Below, piece after piece: positions 55,201 through 63,777 of a DNA stretch of 64,000 nt. The stretch is from Oceanimonas doudoroffii (GTDB taxonomy: Bacteria; Pseudomonadota; Gammaproteobacteria; Enterobacterales; Aeromonadaceae), in NCBI RefSeq assembly GCF_002242685.1, contig NZ_NBIM01000001.1, positions 1,054,001 through 1,118,000 on the forward strand, written 5' to 3'. The translations under genes were made by a program, and so were the position numbers. The notes below the pieces were generated by a model that did not search any database, had not been told where the DNA came from, and was given only the letters and a program-made list of their open reading frames with translations. How positions within the stretch are numbered: the first letter of the stretch is position 1; every line of letters starts with the position of its first letter.

Positions 55201-56090
55201 CGCTCGCCGTTCATAAAGATCAGAATGTCACCGGGGCCTTCCTGGGTGAGCTCGGTCACCGCATCAAAAATGCCCTGCAGCTGATCCCGCTCCCGGTTGT
55301 CGTCCACCAGCGGGCGGTAACGCAGCTCCACCGGATAGGTGCGGCCCGACACCGAGATAATGGGCGCGTCGTTAAAGTGACTGGAGAAACGCTCGGGATC
55401 TATGGTGGCCGAGGTGATGATCACCTTGAGATCGGGGCGTTTGGGCAGCAACTGGCGCAGGTAGCCCAGAATAAAGTCGATGTTGAGGCTACGCTCGTGG
55501 GCCTCGTCGATAATGATGGTATCGTACTGGCGAAGCCAACGGTCCTGCTGAATTTCCGCCAACAGAATACCATCTGTCATCAGCTTGACCTGGGTCTCAG
55601 TGCTGGCCTGATCACTGAAACGCACCTTGAAGCCGACCCGCTCGCCCAGCTCACAGCCCAGCTCCTGAGCCAGTCGGGTGGCCACGCTGCGGGCCGCCAG
55701 CCGCCGGGGCTGGGTGTGGCCTATGGTACCGTCGACCCCCAGTCCCAGCTCAAGACACATTTTGGGGATCTGAGTGGTTTTGCCCGAGCCGGTTTCACCG
55801 GCGATGATCACCACCTGATGATCCTTAATGGCCTGTTTGATGATGTCGCACTTGTCGCTCACCGGCAGTTGCGGGGGATAGGCGATGGGGCTTTGCAGCA
55901 ATGCCAGTCGGCGGCTGCGCTCGGCCATGGAGGTGGCCATTTCCAGGGCGATCTTCTCCAGCACCTGTTGCCGTTTGGACTCATTGAGCTTTGCCACGCC
56001 CTGCAGCCGACGGCGAAACCGCCCGCGCTCTGCGCCCCTGCATTCCTTCAGCCTTGCCTGCAACTGTTCAACCGACTGCGCCAAACTCAA
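52209..56090 (-). CDS. hrpA: ATP-dependent RNA helicase HrpA
   Basis: A 1293-residue DEAH-box helicase. Walker A is GETGSGKTT, motif II DEAH in IIDEAHERSLN, motif III SAT, and motif VI QRMGRCGR; the helicase core is about 80-580. The remaining half has the HA2, OB and large C-terminal (DUF3418) domains of HrpA. In E. coli HrpA it rescues stalled ribosomes and helps mRNA processing. The frame starts at TTG 56090 after AGGGG; another TTG two codons later is possible. It is followed by rplY on the same strand. Confidence 0.95.
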   Translation of the reverse strand: MSLAQSVEQLQARLKECRGAERGRFRRRLQGVAKLNESKRQQVLEKIALEMATSMAERSRRLALLQSPIAYPPQLPVSDKCDIIKQAIKDHQVVIIAGETGSGKTTQIPKMCLELGLGVDGTIGHTQPRRLAARSVATRLAQELGCELGERVGFKVRFSDQASTETQVKLMTDGILLAEIQQDRWLRQYDTIIIDEAHERSLNIDFILGYLRQLLPKRPDLKVIITSATIDPERFSSHFNDAPIISVSGRTYPVELRYRPLVDDNRERDQLQGIFDAVTELTQEGPGDILIFMNGEREIRDTADALRKLELRHTEIVPLFSRLSNAEQNRIFESHSGRRIVLATNVAETSLTVPGIRYVIDPGTARISRYSYRTKVQRLPIEPVSQASANQRMGRCGRVEAGICIRLYSEEDFLSRPEFTDPEILRTNLASVILQMLSLGLGDISAFPFVEAPENKNISDGIRLLEELGAVESEKNELSLTPLGRDLSRLPVDPRLGRMVLAARDYGCVTEVMVITAALSIQDPRERPLEKQQAAAEMHRRFADKDSDFVAYINLWNYLKEQQKLLSGNQFRKQCMNEFLNYLRVREWQDIYSQLRLVVRELGFALNSTPAGFDGLHRALLTGMLSQVGLRDGDKKEIMGARNARFVLVPGSQLAKKPPRWLMVAELTETHRLYGRTAARIEQGWLEEAGDHLLKSSYSEPHWSKKQGAVMGYVSKSLFGLPVVVRRRVNYSSVDPKLCRELFIRQALVEGELHTRHEFFHHNRALLDQAETLEHKSRRRDLVIDDDTLFCFYDERLPADIVSIRHFDKWWKGARKANPELLHFTEDMLLNERAGAVTTRDYPDAWQHDGLNLPLDYQFEPGKEEDGVTVRIPLPLLNQVAAEPFVWQVPGLRRELLVALIKSLPKPMRKHFVPAPNFAEALLAAMTPFEGPLLDQMEKHLRRMTGVTVPREDWDWSALPAHLIMRFAVVDADGKELAAGRDLESIKLSLQGQVQTALTEAVDDDRFEQDGLLSFPARAIPQTFAAKRAGFEVKAYPALADQGDSVALQLCEDETSQAQTMWDGQCKLLLLQLPSPIKYLQDKLPNKAKLGLYFNPYGKVLDLVDDCIRAGIHALMREHGAPAWTPEAFEALKDSVAGELNPTVAAIALQVEEVLSRAQAIKKRLKGKIDLAMAMAMSDIQAQLDGLIYRGFVTDTGAERLKDVCRYLEALSRRLDKLGIDPHRDRAHLLKIQNVQTAYQALLKKQPKGKPLDADVKAVRWMIEELRVSYFAQTLGTPYPVSDKRVLQQIEAL

Positions 56091-56585
56091 AACCCCTGTT
56101 CGTTTATAAACACGTTAATGCCAAAAAAGCTGGCGCGCAGTCTAGCAGAAAGCGGCGCGCTAATGCAGTGGCCCCGGGCCGCGGGATCCACCTTGGGCAC
56201 CCGGCGGTTGACGAGGCCCATGGTAATCGACGGTCATTTATTAAGCTCACCAGCCCATCGAAAGCCCAGACTCCGTTCACACGGGGCGCCGACGGCAATA
56301 CTTTTTCCATAAAAAGGGCTGTTTTGCCACACATCACCACCAGCGTCACCACAAACAACGAAAAACCACAATGTATTGATTTTTATATAAAATATTTTTT
56401 TATCGAGCATATCTAAAAACAGAAAAAGGCCACCAATGTCAGCTTTTGGCAATGAAAACTAACAAAAACAGGAGGTACAGCAACCAACCACTACAAAAAC
56501 CACATCAAAAACAAAAATGGCGATTGAAAAGCACCCACCATGCCGGTATAGTGATCACACAGCCCACTGTTGAGGAAGGTAAACA
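56091..56585. other. AT-rich intergenic region upstream of hrpA and the 27-residue gene
   Basis: About 495 bp. The half next to hrpA is GC-normal and contains paired GCGCGC words around 56134-56160. From about 56360 it is strongly AT-rich with long A and T runs, probably containing the plus-strand promoter of the small gene at 56586. A perfect AGGAGGT at 56470-56476 has no start codon behind it. Reading frames here do not look coding. Confidence 0.45.
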
Positions 56586-56669
56586 ATGAAAGAGTTAGTG
56601 ATAACCGTCATTTTTACAGTCTGCGCAACCATGCTTGCCATTTCTGCACCTTCCTTGGCACAATTCTAA
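56586..56669 (+). CDS. Small hydrophobic peptide (27 residues)
   Basis: A short gene with a good ribosome binding site (GAGGAAGG, about 6 nt before ATG), 27 codons and TAA, followed by a strong terminator at 56730. The product starts MKELVITVIFTVCATMLAIS and ends SAPSLAQF. It could be a single-helix membrane peptide, or a signal peptide with nearly nothing after the SLA-Q cleavage site. It is unlike any small protein I know. The combination of ribosome binding site and terminator argues it is expressed. Confidence 0.6.
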   Translation: MKELVITVIFTVCATMLAISAPSLAQF

Positions 56670-56729
56670 CTGAGCCCGGGAAGACAGGACTGTAAAACAC
56701 TAAGAAATAATAAATATTTCCTGTGAAAC

Positions 56730-56757
56730 AAAAAAGGCGCCTTGCGGCGCCTTTTTT
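56730..56757. terminator. Bidirectional terminator between the small gene and slyB
   Basis: A6, GGCGCC (56736-56741), loop TTGC, GGCGCC (56746-56751), T6. It serves the plus-strand small gene and the minus-strand slyB, whose stop lies 17 bp further on. Confidence 0.9.
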
Positions 56758-56773
56758 GTTTTTATCGGTTTTC

Positions 56774-57247
56774 TCAGTAAGGTGCCACGCTCATGCTGCT
56801 GCCGGAGCCTATCATGCGCACCCGCTGGCCCGCTTGCCAGCTGCGATCCGCCTTTTGCACCACCACCAGGTTCTCGCCGCTGTCGGTGCGAATTTCCAGC
56901 TCCACCGCGTTGACCTGGTTGATTTTTTCCTCGGCCTTGGAGCCGACCATGGCGCCGGCAATGGCACCGGCGGCGGTGGCCAGGGAACGGCCGGTGCCGC
57001 CACCGATGCTGCTACCGGCAATGCCGCCAATAACACCGCCACCTACCGTGCCGATTACGTTGGGATTCTGATCCCCGGCCTGAATTTTAACCGGCCGCAC
57101 CGACACCAGGGTGCCGTAGGTCACGTTTTGTGCCCGGCCCGCGGCACTGCTGCCGTAAACATCGCCGGAATAGACGTCGGTATTGGCGCAACCGCCCAGG
57201 CCCAGCGCAGCCAGCACGGCCACCATGGATAACTGTTTGATGTTCAT
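56774..57247 (-). CDS. slyB: Outer-membrane lipoprotein SlyB (glycine-zipper)
   Basis: A 157-residue lipoprotein with lipobox LGGC. The glycine-zipper segment GTVGGGVIGGIAGSSIGGG and the end VELEIRTDSGENLVVVQKAD align closely with E. coli SlyB, and the length is the same. It is a stress-linked outer-membrane lipoprotein. A terminator follows the gene at 56730-56757. Confidence 0.93.
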   Translation of the reverse strand: MNIKQLSMVAVLAALGLGGCANTDVYSGDVYGSSAAGRAQNVTYGTLVSVRPVKIQAGDQNPNVIGTVGGGVIGGIAGSSIGGGTGRSLATAAGAIAGAMVGSKAEEKINQVNAVELEIRTDSGENLVVVQKADRSWQAGQRVRMIGSGSSMSVAPY

Positions 57248-57346
57248 GACAAACCCCCTGTAACTAGAACACGGATCGTTATTATGCAGACATTACACCC
57301 TTAAGACCGGGTCGTCATCCGCGGGGTTTCATTCTGCACAAAAGCA

Positions 57347-57370
57347 AAAGGCCTGCTTGCGCAGGCCTTT
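57347..57370 (-). terminator. Terminator of the MFS transporter gene
   Basis: AAAGGCCTGC (57347-57356), loop, GCAGGCCTTT (57361-57370). On the minus strand it is followed by a T run, 48 bp after the transporter stop and 100 bp before slyB. Confidence 0.85.
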
Positions 57371-57417
57371 GAGTGGCATTCACGGGCATGACGAGAGCGA
57401 AATTGCGTCCACTCCCG

Positions 57418-58557
57418 TTACACCGCATCGCCCAGGGGCTTGTCGAGTACCAGGCGAGCCAGCAGCAACCACAGGGCCCACCCCGCCACCAGCAAAATGA
57501 TAAACAGGAACAACCCGGCCTGAAACCGCTCCAGCATCATGCCGGCAATTACCGGGCCGGTGAGCGAGCCAATGCTGTAGGCAAACATCAGCTTTTGGGT
57601 CATGCGCACCAGGGCACGGCCATGCATCTTGCCGCAGGCATAGGACATGGTGGTCGGATACAGGGTAAAGGCGCCCGCGCCCACCAGGGCAAAGGCCAGG
57701 ATCAGCACACTGTTGCCACCAAATTCCCATACCAGCAGACAACCGCCGCCCACCATCAGGGTCTGCACGCCCATCATGGTGCGCTTGCCCAGCCGGTCGG
57801 CCAGGCTGCCATTGGGCAGCTGAAAAGCCATGCCGCACAGAATAAGCCAGGCCATATACAGCCCCACCTCGTCACCCAGGGCCAGCTGCTCCAGTTGAAT
57901 GGGCATCAGCGCATAAAGGGCGCCCAGGAGCATGCCTGCCACCAGGCAACCGGCCAGCCCCAGGGCCCGGTCGGCACGGGGCGGCTTGCCAGCCATGGCA
58001 CCATCGGCGGCGCCTTCGGCGTCAAGGTTTGGCGTGCTCGCCCAGCACAGCGGTAACAACGCCGAAGCACAGAGGCCGGCGGCCAGCCAGAAGGCGAGCT
58101 GGCTGCTGGCGGGAATCCAGTCAATAAACAGCTGGCTGCCACCGTAACTGAAGTAATACACCAGCATATAACGGGCCATGGCGCTGGAACGACGGTTCAG
58201 CGGTGCCACACCCAGCACCCAGCTTTCCACCGCCACAAAGCTGATGGCCGCCGCCATGCCCGCCACCATGCGCAGCACCAACCACACCGGCAACAGGCTG
58301 GTCCAGGTCAGCGCCACCGCCGCCAGCGCCAGCGCGGCACTGCACACCACCAGGGCACGCACATGGCCGAGGCGCTGAATGAATTTGTCGGCAAAGAAAC
58401 TGGCGCCCAGCATGCCCAGGTAAAAGGCCGCCCCCACCAGGCCGATCTGCGCCGCCGGCGCGCCCTGGCCGTTCAAATACACGGCAACCAGGGTCACCAA
58501 AAAGGCATTGCCCAGGGTCAGCAGGATTAAATGGGTGTAAAGGGGAACAAGGTGCAT
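57418..58557 (-). CDS. MFS transporter, YcaD-like
   Basis: A 379-residue permease with about twelve membrane helices. FFADKFIQRLGHVR in the loop after helix 2 and SLADRLGKRTMM in the later half are the MFS A-motif and its repeat. FVAVESWVLGVAP and RYMLVYYFSYGGSQL resemble the YcaD subgroup. GGAGG lies five bases before ATG 58557. The substrate is unknown. Confidence 0.85.
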   Translation of the reverse strand: MHLVPLYTHLILLTLGNAFLVTLVAVYLNGQGAPAAQIGLVGAAFYLGMLGASFFADKFIQRLGHVRALVVCSAALALAAVALTWTSLLPVWLVLRMVAGMAAAISFVAVESWVLGVAPLNRRSSAMARYMLVYYFSYGGSQLFIDWIPASSQLAFWLAAGLCASALLPLCWASTPNLDAEGAADGAMAGKPPRADRALGLAGCLVAGMLLGALYALMPIQLEQLALGDEVGLYMAWLILCGMAFQLPNGSLADRLGKRTMMGVQTLMVGGGCLLVWEFGGNSVLILAFALVGAGAFTLYPTTMSYACGKMHGRALVRMTQKLMFAYSIGSLTGPVIAGMMLERFQAGLFLFIILLVAGWALWLLLARLVLDKPLGDAV

Positions 58558-58649
58558 GACGCCTCCGAATCAAGAGGCGCGCATTCTAGAAAGCGCCAAA
58601 TCACAAGTACAACGAGAAAAATTTGTGACTTGGCGAGAAAATTTGATGT

Positions 58650-59378
58650 TTAACTAATGTTACCGGCCATGTGCCAGAGCATGCCCTGCCCCAGGGTGAG
58701 CGCCCCGATAATTAACAGTGCGGCAACGGCGATCACCGGTGGTTTGGTCTGCTCCTTGCGCAACAGTGGCAAGAACCACACCAGGGCACCAATGAGCACG
58801 GCGGCACTTACCTGCACAAAGGGCAACACCAGGGATTCAAGGGCCGCTTCGTCAATACCGGCGGCGCGCACCGCCAGTGCCAGCAGCCAGAGCACACCAA
58901 AGGCGGAGCCGACCAGGGGCAACAGCACGTTAAAGGCCTGCAGCCGGTGTTTGGCACGCACCATGATAAGGTGGGCAAATACGCAGCCCCCCGCACCCGC
59001 CGCCAGCAGTGCCCAGCCCGGGCCCATGCGCCAGCCCACCAGGGCGGCATAGAGCAGCGCCAGCACCAGCGCCGGATAATGCCAGCTCACTCCCAGGCTG
59101 CGCTTGCCCTGCATGCGCGCCTGATACAACACGGTGCCCAGGCCCACCGCCAGGGTGGCCCCCCCCAGCCACAGCAGGGAGGCCGGCACGCCCGCCTCCA
59201 CCCCCAGCATCAACGCCAGGCCAAACACCGCCCATACCGAGATGGCGCCGTCGCCGATGCGCCGGCGCTGGCCGGGGCAGAGATCGCCGTTTTTCAGTAC
59301 CCACACCAGCAGCGCCAGGGCCGCCACCGCGCTCAGAGCCAGGGGCGCGAACAACCGCGCCGGCAGCAATTCTGTCAT
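58650..59378 (-). CDS. Integral membrane protein of unknown function
   Basis: A 242-residue protein made almost entirely of seven or eight hydrophobic helices, with short basic loops (GQRRRIGDG, ARMQGKRSL, RAKHRLQ). No transporter or enzyme motif is recognised. GGAGG lies seven bases before ATG 59378. It lies 32 bp after the OLD-family nuclease gene on the same strand and could be co-transcribed. Confidence 0.7.
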   Translation of the reverse strand: MTELLPARLFAPLALSAVAALALLVWVLKNGDLCPGQRRRIGDGAISVWAVFGLALMLGVEAGVPASLLWLGGATLAVGLGTVLYQARMQGKRSLGVSWHYPALVLALLYAALVGWRMGPGWALLAAGAGGCVFAHLIMVRAKHRLQAFNVLLPLVGSAFGVLWLLALAVRAAGIDEAALESLVLPFVQVSAAVLIGALVWFLPLLRKEQTKPPVIAVAALLIIGALTLGQGMLWHMAGNIS

Positions 59379-59410
59379 GGTTTGCCTCCGTTAAATGTTC
59401 AGGGCGCATT

Positions 59411-61033
59411 CTACCGTTGTCGGCGGGCCAGTGCGACCATACGGGCAAACATGCGCCGCAATTCCACCGGCACCCGCTCGGAGCCGTGGGGCTCAATGGC
59501 TTCGACCAGCGCCAGCGCCATGCCCGGCTTGCTGCGCCGGCTCAAGGCCCGTTCGATGATGCGCGACGGCGGGGTATGCTTGTCGAAGATATTGGCTTCC
59601 TGGCGGAACACCGGCTCCAGGCCGTTGTGATACATGTAATGCTCAATGTCGGCCCGGGGCAGCACGGTGAGATGATCCCCTTCCCGTTCGCCGCGCAGCA
59701 TGCTGCGCACCCCCTGAGCGTATTTCTGCCCGGCCTCGTCGCCATCGGTGAGCAGGTGCCAGCCAATGCCGAAGTCCCGCGCCACCTTGATAAGGGGGCT
59801 GTGCCCGCACTGGGCAAATTCGATAATGCGCACCCCTTCGGCCGGCAGCACATAGCCGCAAATACGTGCCAGCTCCGACAGCAGCCAGATTTCGGTTTCG
59901 CCTTCCACCAATAGCCAGTAACGGGCAAAGAGCGACATGGGCCGGTTGATGCGCACATGAAAGGCAATGCGGCGCATGTCTTCGGCGCTGTAACGCTCGT
60001 TGCCCAGGCCAAGGCTGCGGGTTTCGTGCTCCAGCCGCACCAGCCGGCGCAGATGGTTCAAAGGAAAGGCAGACAGCAGATCGCCGGAATTGGTGGTAAC
60101 CAGCTTCTGGCCGGGAAAACGGTCCAGAATGCCCCAGGTGGCCGCCAGCATGGTGGGGTGCAGCCGGCTTTCCGGATCTTCAATCAGCAGCATGGGCCGG
60201 GCGCCGGGCTCGATGGGCCGTCCGCCCCGGGCCTGCAGTATGGTACGGGCCACCGCCGCCAGCGCCAGCGACAGTCCGCTTTCCTCGCCCAGGGGTTGCC
60301 AGTCATTGAACTTGCCCAACTGACTTAAGGTGACCGGGTGAATGGCGATGTCCCGGGCCCGGCGTGGCGCCCGGCTGGTGGCGCCCTGTGGTGTGAAATA
60401 GTGCTCAAACAGCTGGCGCACCGCGTCCAGCCCGGCCTTGATCTCACCCCGGCTGAGCTCATCTTCCTCCGCCAGCTGATCGCTGAGCCGGCCCAGCAGC
60501 TGCTCGTAGTCGCCATTGAGGTTGACGATGGGCAGATCCTGGGGCGCGCCCCGGGAATCCCGCAGCCGGAACACCGGATTCATTTCAATCAGTTGGTGCA
60601 CCAGGCCGTGGGTGTCGGGCAACGTAATGGGATTACCGGCACCGTCAAGAAACTCGTGGCGGCTGATGACGCCGCCGCTGCCCCGCCGGGCACTGGCGCG
60701 GTAATGCACTCGGCTGAAGTGATCCTTGTGGGCCACCCAGACCGGCTCCAGTCGCGCCAGCCGATTGGAATGGCGGCTGACCCCGGGCCTGTGCTCCCGG
60801 TAGGTCAGGGTAATGGACAAGGTGGTGGCCGGCTCCCCCTCTTCCACCCGGTAGAAGTCTTCTTCGGCAAAATCGTAGCAGCAGGCGCCCCGGCCCATCA
60901 GCCGCCACAGGGCACGAAACAGGCTGGTTTTGCCCCAGGCGTTTTCCCCCATCAGGGCGGTGCTCTGTTCCAGCGGCAGGGAAAGCTGGTTCAGCCCGAG
61001 GAAATTGCGAATCTCGACATGCTCAAGATACAT
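59411..61033 (-). CDS. ybjD: OLD-family ATPase-nuclease, YbjD-like
   Basis: A 540-residue protein with an ABC-type ATPase split by a coiled insert and a C-terminal Toprim domain. Walker A is GENAWGKTSL, the signature region lies in GEESGLSLALAAVA, and Walker B is MLLIEDPESRLHP. The Toprim metal motif is LLVEGETE, followed by DGDEAG. Length and motifs match E. coli YbjD (552). It stands alone and lacks the UvrD-like helicase of Gabija, so it is a single-gene OLD protein. Function in E. coli is not established. Confidence 0.88.
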   Translation of the reverse strand: MYLEHVEIRNFLGLNQLSLPLEQSTALMGENAWGKTSLFRALWRLMGRGACCYDFAEEDFYRVEEGEPATTLSITLTYREHRPGVSRHSNRLARLEPVWVAHKDHFSRVHYRASARRGSGGVISRHEFLDGAGNPITLPDTHGLVHQLIEMNPVFRLRDSRGAPQDLPIVNLNGDYEQLLGRLSDQLAEEDELSRGEIKAGLDAVRQLFEHYFTPQGATSRAPRRARDIAIHPVTLSQLGKFNDWQPLGEESGLSLALAAVARTILQARGGRPIEPGARPMLLIEDPESRLHPTMLAATWGILDRFPGQKLVTTNSGDLLSAFPLNHLRRLVRLEHETRSLGLGNERYSAEDMRRIAFHVRINRPMSLFARYWLLVEGETEIWLLSELARICGYVLPAEGVRIIEFAQCGHSPLIKVARDFGIGWHLLTDGDEAGQKYAQGVRSMLRGEREGDHLTVLPRADIEHYMYHNGLEPVFRQEANIFDKHTPPSRIIERALSRRSKPGMALALVEAIEPHGSERVPVELRRMFARMVALARRQR

Positions 61034-61063
61034 GAACGCCGTCCGGATGAATGAGTGAAAAGA

Positions 61064-61345
61064 TCAGCTGCGGTAAAGCACCTTGATCAGATGATAGCCA
61101 AAACGGGTTTTCACCGGTCCCTGTACCTTGAGCTCGGGGCCGGTAAACACCGCCTTGTCAAAGGGGCCGACCATATCGCCCTTGTTGAACTCGCCCAGAT
61201 CGCCGCCCTTTTTGCCGGACGGGCAGATGGAGTGCTTTTTGGCCAGCTTGTGAAAATCAGCGCCCTTGTCGATCTGGGCCTTGAGGGCGAGACATTCGGC
61301 TTCGGTTTTTACCAGTATGTGCAGGGCACAGGCACGTTTTGCCAT
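61064..61345 (-). CDS. ppiC: Peptidyl-prolyl cis-trans isomerase C (parvulin)
   Basis: A 93-residue stand-alone parvulin, the length of E. coli Ppi[23 protein letters not shown] and the end [12 protein letters not shown] are family motifs. It is cytoplasmic, with no signal peptide. It precedes ybjD on the same strand by 30 bp. Confidence 0.94.
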   Translation of the reverse strand: MAKRACALHILVKTEAECLALKAQIDKGADFHKLAKKHSICPSGKKGGDLGEFNKGDMVGPFDKAVFTGPELKVQGPVKTRFGYHLIKVLYRS

Positions 61346-61470
61346 AACGGGTTCTCATTGAAATAAAGCAGTACCTGCAGTGTGCCAAAATGCGGGGATG
61401 GACGGAAGGCGTGGAATATTGCAGGCGCCGCTTTGGCGGGTGCAAACCCGCCGGCAACGCCAATGAAAAA

Positions 61471-61489
61471 GGGCCGGCAGTGCCGGCCC
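61471..61489 (-). terminator. Terminator of the ectoine operon
   Basis: On the minus strand GGGCCGG-CACTG-CCGGCCC is followed by five T residues, 41 bp after the aspartokinase stop. It probably ends the ect transcript. Confidence 0.85.
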
Positions 61490-61529
61490 CGTCAACTTAA
61501 CATGGCGGCGACAAGGCGGCCGCCACTTG

Positions 61530-62966
61530 TTACGCCACCGCCAGAGCCACGGTGTCGGCGTGGGTCTGTACCAGTTCATCGTGCAGGGCCACCACCGCCT
61601 GCTCGTAGAACTCGTCATCCACGATAAACTGCATTTCCACCGCTCGCAGCGACTGATGCACGGCGCGCACCGGCACCTCGGCGCGGTTGAGGGCGCCCAC
61701 CGAGCGGGCCAACAGGCCGGGAATGCTCATGTCGCTGCCCACCGCCGACACCAGCGACACCTTGTGGGTGTTCACCTCGGCATTGCCGAAACGACGCTGC
61801 AGTGAACCGACCAGTCGGCGCACCTGCTTGCGGTTGCCCGCCACATAATAGGTCAGGGTATTGGCGTTCATGTCCTTGGCTACCAGGTTCAGGTGCATCT
61901 TGTCGAGCTCGTCGGTAAAACCTTCGGCGTAATGGGACACTCGGCCCACCATGTCCTGATCAAACAACTCCAGCGCAAACAGGTTGCGGCGGCCGGCGAC
62001 CATTTCCACGCAGGGCGCCGGACTGCGGTAATCGGTGGTGATCAACGTCCCCTCATGATCCGGTTCAAAGGTGTTGCGCACTCTGAGCGGAATATCCTGC
62101 TGGCGCAGGCCCTTGGCGGCCTGGGGATGAATGGCCTCCATGCCAAGGTTGGACAGCTGATCGGTCACGTCATAATTGGTGCGGCCGATGGGAATCACCT
62201 CGTCCTCACCGGCCAGGCGCGGATCGGCACTGCTCAGGTGATATTCCTTGTGAATAATGGCTTCCCGGGCGCCGCTCAGCACCGCCAGCCGGCTGAAGGT
62301 CATTTCGCTGTAACCCCGGTCAAAGCTGCTCATCAGCCCCTCCTTGCAGTGGGCGTAACCGGTCACCACCGGCAGCTGCGAGGACAGATCCACCCGGGCC
62401 AGGGCCTGGGTCAGTACATCGTCCAGCGGCAGGGCGTCGTCGGTGCGCCAGCCGGTCAGATCCATCAGAATGGCGTTTACTCCGCTCTGACGCAGATACA
62501 GCACCATGTTGTGGGCACTGTGGGCCTCGCCCATGGCCGCCAGCAGCTCTCGTATGGTCTGCAACTGCTCGGCCAGCTGAAACTGGCCAAAGGCACAGAC
62601 CCGGCGCAGCTGGTGCAGGCAGTCGCGAATGCCGGCAATGCGCTCTTGCAAAAAGGCATCGGCCAGGGCCCGTTCCGGCGTGGCGCCAAACATTTCTTCG
62701 TTGATCTGGGCCATGCGCTGGCACACGTTGTCCAGCGCCTGCTCCCAGGCCTGGTCGTCTTCGGCGTCGGCAAAGGTGGCATACACCCCCGGCGCGCCGG
62801 TGCGCTTGCACTCCAGCAGGCCGTCGGTAATGCCGCCAAAGGCGGACACCACCAGCATGCGCTGGTAGTAGTTATCGTTATTGCGGTTATACAGCACTAT
62901 GTTGTCGCGCACCGCCTGATACTGGCTCATGGAGGTGCCGCCGATTTTTTCTACTGTATGTAACAC
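61530..62966 (-). CDS. ask: Aspartate kinase of the ectoine pathway (Ask_Ect)
   Basis: A 478-residue aspartokinase that makes aspartyl phosphate, the entry step toward ectoine. HTVEKIGGTSMS replaces the usual KFGGTS motif and is typical of Ask_Ect, the paralogue encoded with ectABC and known in some species to resist feedback. Two ACT domains lie at the end. GTG 62966 with GGGAG upstream is the best start; the frame opens 56 codons earlier, in the repeat. It follows ectC after a 376-bp gap that holds repeat copy B, which is an unusual separation. Confidence 0.93.
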   Translation of the reverse strand: MLHTVEKIGGTSMSQYQAVRDNIVLYNRNNDNYYQRMLVVSAFGGITDGLLECKRTGAPGVYATFADAEDDQAWEQALDNVCQRMAQINEEMFGATPERALADAFLQERIAGIRDCLHQLRRVCAFGQFQLAEQLQTIRELLAAMGEAHSAHNMVLYLRQSGVNAILMDLTGWRTDDALPLDDVLTQALARVDLSSQLPVVTGYAHCKEGLMSSFDRGYSEMTFSRLAVLSGAREAIIHKEYHLSSADPRLAGEDEVIPIGRTNYDVTDQLSNLGMEAIHPQAAKGLRQQDIPLRVRNTFEPDHEGTLITTDYRSPAPCVEMVAGRRNLFALELFDQDMVGRVSHYAEGFTDELDKMHLNLVAKDMNANTLTYYVAGNRKQVRRLVGSLQRRFGNAEVNTHKVSLVSAVGSDMSIPGLLARSVGALNRAEVPVRAVHQSLRAVEMQFIVDDEFYEQAVVALHDELVQTHADTVALAVA

Positions 62967-63090
62967 GTTATTGCTCTCCCGTTCCCTGAAATGAATGTTT
63001 GAATGGTGTGGAGCGCACATTTTCAGTGGGCCTGGGTCTTTACCGCCCTGCCCAGTGAAAAGGTGCGAAATAATGCCTTGGCAAATCACC

Positions 63091-63315
63091 GGCGTGGTTA
63101 CATTCCGCCGGCACGCTTCGGGGAGGCCACTCACCAGTAAAGCCTGCTGCGAACATACTTAATGTTCGGTCAGACTTTACTGATTCGTTACGGCGAGCAA
63201 GCTCGCCCCATGGGCGCTCGGCAAATGTATCTGACCGCCATGGATGGCGGGAATGCCAAAAATGCAGGAACAATTATTCGGTCCTGGCATTTGACGGTCG
63301 GCTACAGCAATCCCC
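63091..63315 (-). repeat. Dispersed structured repeat, copy B (225 bp)
   Basis: Reverse complement of the element at 9381-9604, roughly 85 percent identical by eye. The compound stem is CAGTAAAGCCTG (63135-63146) with CAGACTTTACTG (63171-63182) around CGAACAT-ACTTA-ATGTTCG (63150-63168). Compared with copy A, three base pairs of the outer helix changed on both sides and one changed to a wobble, while all 12 pairs remain. It lies between ectC and ask, in the sense orientation relative to their transcription, whereas copy A is antisense to its operon. Confidence 0.85.
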
Positions 63316-63342
63316 GCCGATGCTTTGCACAGATGACTTGCC

Positions 63343-63750
63343 TCAGCCTTCCGCGGTTTCCGTTTCCAGCGGATAAACGCCGTCGGCGTCGTGCACTTCC
63401 TTGCCGGTGAGCGGCGGGTTGAACACGCAGGCCAGCTTCATGTCTTCACTGCCACCACGCAGCAGGTGCTCGTCGTGCTGGTCGAGAATGTAGAGGGTGC
63501 CCGGCTCAATCTGGTAAATCTTGCCGGTGGCCAGATCCTCGATTTCGCCGTTGCCGCTCATGCAATACACCGACTCCAGGTGGTTCTGGTAGTGAATGTG
63601 GGTCTCGGTGTTGGCATAGATGGTGGTGATATGGAACGAAAAGCCCATCTTGTCGTCCTTGAGCAGCATACGGGTGCTTTCCCAGGTGCCGGTCTCGGAC
63701 TCAACGCGGCGCTCGGTTTTCTCACAGTCGGCAAGCGTACGTACGATCAT
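63343..63750 (-). CDS. ectC: Ectoine synthase
   Basis: A 135-residue cupin enzyme that closes gamma-N-acetyl-diaminobutyrate to ectoine. [16 protein letters not shown] is the standard start. [18 protein letters not shown] holds metal and active-site residues, and [15 protein letters not shown] completes the cupin. Length matches the family. It follows ectB by 86 bp and precedes ask. Confidence 0.96.
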   Translation of the reverse strand: MIVRTLADCEKTERRVESETGTWESTRMLLKDDKMGFSFHITTIYANTETHIHYQNHLESVYCMSGNGEIEDLATGKIYQIEPGTLYILDQHDEHLLRGGSEDMKLACVFNPPLTGKEVHDADGVYPLETETAEG

Positions 63751-63777
63751 GATGTTTCCTTTGGTTGTTCGTATTTG

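Noticed and set aside
56470..56476. Strong AGGAGGT ribosome binding site
   Set aside because: No start codon follows at a usable distance, so no gene is called.
59411..61033. Gabija-type two-gene phage defence system
   Set aside because: The OLD protein has no UvrD-like helicase neighbour and matches the stand-alone YbjD type.
62967..63134. 56-codon extension of the aspartokinase into the repeat
   Set aside because: GTG 62966 has a ribosome binding site and gives the family N-terminus; the extension is intergenic DNA that includes part of repeat copy B.
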